Of a DNA stretch of 64,000 nt, positions 58,507 through 64,000 are shown one piece after another. A program made the translations under genes and the position numbers. Under the pieces are notes generated by a model that saw only the letters and a program-made list of their open reading frames with translations, was not told the DNA's origin and did no database searches. The stretch is from Microbotryomycetes sp. JL201 (Eukaryota > Basidiomycota > Microbotryomycetes), in NCBI GenBank assembly GCA_033819885.1, contig JAQYUZ010000030.1:124001-188000 (forward strand). Reading direction: 5' to 3'. Position 1 is the first letter of the stretch. Each line of letters starts with the position of its first letter.

Positions 58507-60671
58507 CTATTCTGCCTCTGTCCTGAACGGTGCTGGCAATGTCGACTCTGACTCTGTCCCAGTCTCGGTCGTGGCCAATTCGTCTGCACGAGGTGCGGTT
58601 TCGGGTGCAAGTGGTTCGCCAGAGTTGGCGACGTTTTCAATGTCGAGTACGGCCTCGTCTTCCTCGACACTGTCTTCCGGCTGCACAAACAGGCCGTCAG
58701 CTAGCTACTCTACCTAGACCAGCACTTGATAACAAAGACTTGCCACTTGCAAAGTCTCGATATTTTCATCGTTCTCGGGATTGTCATTTTTCGGTTCTCG
58801 TGTGCCAGTCTCTTTCAGCTCTTGCGCTTTGGCTTCCAACTCTTTGTCGACACCGGCAGGAGCTTGTCGCGTCCCGATTTCAGACACTGACACGGATCCG
58901 GATGACGATTCGATAGAAGGTTCGCCAATGTCTACAATGTCCGGCTCGACCGTGGTCGACGACTCTGTTTCGTCGTCGGCGGCCGCTTGGTCTTCTTGTT
59001 TGACGGCCGAGACGAAGGGGTCACCGTCAGCCGTGGGCAGCTCGACAGCGTCTTGTCGTCCGACCGACTCGTTCTGCTCGACTACGCTGGGCGCGGCTTC
59101 GTCCAAGCTCTCCTTGGCCAACGTCGCCAGCGATCCAGGTTCGGGTTCCTTCAGCTCTGGCACGTTTTCTTCTCTAAACGTTCGAGCGCCCATAGCCGTG
59201 CTCGTCGACATGCCACCTCGACTGGCAAAGCCGGCGCTACCTGGCAAACCAGGCTGGGATATTGTTCGTTTCAACGGGACATATGCACTTGCCGGATCGG
59301 AAGGATATTTGGTGATGGACTGTGCGGACGCCAACGTTGACGTCGATTGACTCGCGCTCGTCGGAATTGGCACGGCTGTCGCGGCTGTCGGCTTGGGCGG
59401 TCCTGCCGAGCTTGAGCTGTCTGTTGAGACGGACGAGGATGCAGATTCTGCCGTAGACGCCGACCGGCTTGGCAAATTGATGACGCCAGGTCCGGTTGAA
59501 GGAACGTGGTCGGGCAAGACTTTTCTAGGTCTCTGCACGGTCGGTGCCGCCTGTGATGAAGCTGACAGAGGATTCAAAGTCGTCGCAGACGTCAAGTACG
59601 TGATCTCTTGCAAACACCTGTCCGAACGAAACTAGTCAGCGGGTCACGTACCGAGCTGCTCGTTCGCAACTGACTGTTTGAGGTAATCTCGACTCCGAGC
59701 TTTGCCTCGCGGGTCCCGAGCGCCCGACAGCAGACCTCCAGAGGGGGCCATACTTGCCCAAGTGCCGTTGACTGCGGGACCATTTGCGGTTGGCTTTGCC
59801 GCCGGATGCCGCTGTGTCCCCGATGTCGAGGTCGATGCCGCCATGGACGCCGACTCGGCTGGGGCAGACGTCGTTGGCGGAACCGCAGTCCCGTCTTTGC
59901 CGTCTTTGGTCGCTTGCAGGGTCGACAAGATGTGCGCTGCTTTCGCCGGTGCGACACCGCTGGCAGCTGCGACAGCTGCAGGGCCGAGCGGTACTGGCGA
60001 GGACGTGCCCGACGGCGAAGGTGAATGTGTCGCTCCAGACGACAATGCGTCTTTGGTGGACAGAAATTTGGACCTGTACGGGCGCGGGTAGCACTCGCGT
60101 CAGTCCCAAGTTTTCGGCGCTCAGTCGAGTCTGGTTGGGCATACCTCTCGCCCCTCAGGGCATTCTCTAGCATCTTGCATCTCCTCGCCAAGTCTCTCAA
60201 AGCCCCTTCGTTCCCCCGTTTTTCACCTTCGAGCAACGCGATCCTGGCCCTCATTTCCGCTCGTTCAATTTCCCACTCGTTGCGGTCTTTGGCGTAGCGT
60301 CTGTGCTCGGTCTGCAGAAAGTGTAGCACTGACGCCAGGGTCATAGGTGGCTGTTGCTGTTGCTGTTGTTGCTGAAACGGGTTGCCGGCCGGTTGCTGTC
60401 CGCCAGGTGCGCCGCCGAATCCGGCCGTGTTTTGGTTGCCAGATTGCTGCTGAGGTCCTCCGCCTTGTTGTTGTTGCTGCTGCTGCTGCTGTTGATGTAA
60501 CGGCCCTGATCTGTCTTGGCCGAACGAAGGTCGCCAGGCTTGCTGGCCAACAGGAGCTTGTTGCTGAGGTTGAACGTTGAAGGAATGACTGCTGCTGCTC
60601 GAGTCTGTTGATGGGGCGGCAGCTGAGCCCATATTGCTAGAGAACGACGAGGGAGGGTTCCATGGCAGCAT
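58507..60671 (-). CDS. Striatin-N domain protein lacking WD40 repeats
   Basis: Striatins (Far8, PRO11, Csc3) are the PP2A-binding scaffold of STRIPAK. MLPWNPPSSFSSNMGSAAAP and a Gln-rich stretch lead to the signature coiled coil at about residues 110-175: MTLASVLHFLQTEHRRYAKD, RNEWEIERAEMRARIALLEG, EKRGNEGALRDLARRCKMLE, NALRGERY. After introns follow KFLSTKDALSSGA, a Ser/Ala/Pro-rich region, SRDYLKQSVANEQLGT, LTSATTLNPLSASSQ and a long Ser/Thr/Glu-rich part. The last exon is PEDSVEEDEAVLDIENVANS to PAPFRTEAE. No WD40 repeat is present, and the opposite-strand arrestin gene begins its 3' end 97 bases beyond the stop. About 640 residues against 700-850 for fungal striatins. Confidence 0.85.
60351..60374 (+). 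repeat. CTG/TTG trinucleotide run (poly-Gln on the minus strand)
   Basis: Encodes about eight Gln immediately before the striatin coiled coil. Confidence 0.8.
60465..60494 (+). repeat. TTG/CTG trinucleotide run (poly-Gln on the minus strand)
   Basis: Encodes ten Gln near residue 60 of the striatin-like protein; mixed CAA and CAG codons. Confidence 0.8.
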
Positions 60672-61420
60672 TGTACCTGCTCGCTCGCTCGCTGCAGGAC
60701 GTCGAGTGCGCGCGACCGTTCACGTCGGCCGGTTGCGGACGGTGTTGAGCAGGAGGACGAGAGGTGCTGCAAGCAAGATCGAATGTCAATGCTTGTGACG
60801 AACAGAGTGTGCTGAGCTGTGCACGACGCTGCGATTGCGCACGCGACCGATCTCGAGTCGCTCGTCACGAGTGCAGACACGCGTCCAGAGCTCCGGCAAG
60901 CACCAAGGCCGGCACAAGTGCAGTATGAGCGTGCGCTCGTGGTTGCAGACAGGTCGCAACATGGCGAGCTTGGACGGGCATCGTCGCTTAACGGCCCGTC
61001 GACGTAGCTCGACTGTCGTCCGTCGACGAGGACGAAAGCGGCGCACTGCAGCCAATGAGCTTACCTTGAACAGGCTCAATCAAGACGAGAGCCTCTTTCT
61101 GTACGCTCACAGGTCGACCGTAGGCCGCGGTGCGTGGTCGTGTGCGAAGAGAGGCGCGTGCGTTCACTCGACTGGCGCAGCGTATGCACAGCACGACAGC
61201 GAACACGCCCGTGCTCTCGCGAACGACTCTTGTCAGTCAGACTCGAGCCCGTAAACGGCCCGTCCTGAGCTCGGCGACGTGTCTCGGCTGCGCTTCCGTC
61301 GACGTCAGGGCAGGAACAGGAGGCTCCCAATTGCCGCTCGTCGCTTTGCAAGATCAACAGCAAGGGTTTGAACGATGTCAATGATTCAGTTTAATCTTGC
61401 ATCCGTGCAACGTCCAGTCA
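60672..61420. other. Upstream region of the striatin-like gene
   Basis: 749 bases between the second CMK stop and the striatin start, both minus strand. May hold a 5' UTR intron of the striatin-like gene. Open frames of about 100-140 codons on both strands show no domain. Confidence 0.35.
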
Positions 61421-63134
<1,714 letters not shown>

Positions 63135-63465
63135 AAGCTCACTGGACCGATACGATACTCTGCATCAGCCGAGCCGTCAGCAGCAGTCAAATATTGCATC
63201 AGAGCATGATTGTGGGCTCACTGCATGGCACGACCATGGCTAGGCGAGTCTTGAAAGCGCTCGACCGGTATGACGTAAATGACCAATGCGTTCGGCGCAG
63301 TGTCCACTAGCGTATCGCACAACAGTCCGTCCTAGAAACGCCAAAATATACGTTTCTGCAGTGTTTACGGTCGCGTGCCGGCCGAGAACGTCAAATGGCA
63401 AAAAGAGGCCCGAACTGAAGTATCATGTCAAAATATAAAGTGTGTCTACGATCAGGAGGTTTGGT
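63135..63465. other. Gap between decarboxylase stop and CMK start
   Basis: 331 bases, minus-strand genes on both sides. Presumed CMK promoter; no exon recognised. Confidence 0.4.
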
Positions 63466-64000
63466 TCACCCTTGCATCACGTCTTGCAACACTCTTTTGA
63501 CGATTGGCCAATCCTTTTCGATCGTTGTCGACCAATTCGAAACGGCAAACCGAATGCCATCTCGTCCGCGCCATTTCGTGCCGGTGCAATAAACCAAACG
63601 CGTGTCATTGATCGCCTTTATCAACAAAGCGCACCCTTGTTCGCCTTGAAACTTGGCAGGCGCTCGGTCGGACGGTCCGAACAAGACGATATTCATTTGA
63701 ACGAATCCGCTCGTCTCGTCAGGCGTTAGAATGTCGTACCCAGGATGCTCAAGCATGAATGTCGTGACAGTCTCTGTAAAAAGCAAATTGCGCTCGACGA
63801 GTGAAGCGTACCCATGTTTGCCGAGGGACAACAAGGATGCAAACACGGGCAAAGCTCGAAACCTCCTCGAGTTTTCAATGTTGAGTGTCAACGGAGAAGG
63901 CAACGTGCGGTACTCGTCAATGTGTGTGTAAGCGGTTGCGCCCGTGAACGGGGCCGATTTGAGATATGCGGGTGCGTTTGCGCCTGGCCCGCACAAGTCA
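63466..64000 (-). CDS. PLP-dependent decarboxylase, C-terminal part, gene continues past the window edge
   Basis: Minus-strand open frame entering from the right edge: DLCGPGANAPAYLKSAPFTG, AYTHIDEYRTLPSPLTLNIE, NSRRFRALPVFASLLSLGKH, GYASLVERNLLFTETVTTFM, FVQMNIVLFGPSDRAPAKFQ, RLVYCTGTKWRGRDGIRFAV, and the end IVKRVLQDVMQG. The SRR-x-x-A-LPVWxxLxxLGxxGY pattern, and the C-terminal small domain with LV-x-x-G-x-x-RG-x-x-AIRxAVxNW, are those of group II amino-acid decarboxylases (aromatic-amino-acid, glutamate and related). The PLP-binding Lys and active site lie outside the window. No intron in this exon. Substrate cannot be told. Confidence 0.82.
   Translation of the reverse strand, partial: DLCGPGANAPAYLKSAPFTGATAYTHIDEYRTLPSPLTLNIENSRRFRALPVFASLLSLGKHGYASLVERNLLFTETVTTFMLEHPGYDILTPDETSGFVQMNIVLFGPSDRAPAKFQGEQGCALLIKAINDTRLVYCTGTKWRGRDGIRFAVSNWSTTIEKDWPIVKRVLQDVMQG

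Noticed and set aside
60835-61254. 139-codon plus frame upstream of the striatin-like gene
   Set aside because: Arg/Ser-rich without a domain, probably 5' UTR antisense.

Overview
The window reads as nuclear DNA of a basidiomycete fungus, most likely a compact yeast-like genome. Genes are closely spaced on both strands, and nearly all are cut by several short introns (about 40 to 110 bases). Recognisable products are typical fungal housekeeping and signalling proteins: SCD6/LSM14, EPL1, eIF5, SPP2, MBF1, STI1, CMK-type kinases, UBE2C, TBCE, COX16, a PIN4-like RNA-binding protein, an alpha-arrestin and a striatin-like protein. The priA-like Cys-rich protein, the DM9 protein and the doubled GAF proteins also fit Basidiomycota. 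I cannot name the genus. A very frequent GTCAGT 5' splice site is a distinctive trait. I recognise no rRNA, tRNA, CRISPR array, transposon or virus-like element.

Layout. 1-10 kb: 5' part of a DM9 protein gene (minus), a Dal5-type MFS permease (plus), a 1.6 kb stretch without a clear gene, a small unknown gene, a ZUP1-like C78 peptidase, an unknown minus gene with a PPQY motif, and a secreted priA-like Cys-rich protein. 10-24 kb: gene-expression and proteostasis block with SCD6/LSM14 (plus), EPL1, eIF5, SPP2 and MBF1 (all minus), then STI1 diverging from MBF1. 22-28 kb: a CaMK facing away from UBE2C, a basic protein with an internal repeat, and a small membrane protein.

28-36 kb: two related double-GAF proteins on the same strand, flanking a serine hydrolase of the beta-lactamase fold. 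36-45 kb: TBCE, an FAD monooxygenase, an F-box-like protein, COX16, a 2OG-Fe(II) oxygenase and a tail-anchored protein. 46-64 kb: a type II membrane glycosyltransferase, a RRM+R3H protein, a 2,3-butanediol-type dehydrogenase, an alpha-arrestin with a long coiled coil, a striatin-like protein without WD40 repeats, a second CaMK, and the 3' part of a PLP-dependent decarboxylase gene.

Functional links are those of general cell biology: mRNA fate (SCD6, PIN4-like, eIF5, SPP2), chaperone and ubiquitin systems (STI1, UBE2C, ZUP1-like, F-box-like, arrestin) and calcium and STRIPAK-type signalling (two CMKs, striatin-like). No metabolic cluster is evident. Coordinates for multi-exon genes run from start codon to stop codon and include introns. 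Exon joins were read by eye from frames and splice signals, so individual junctions may be a few bases off.
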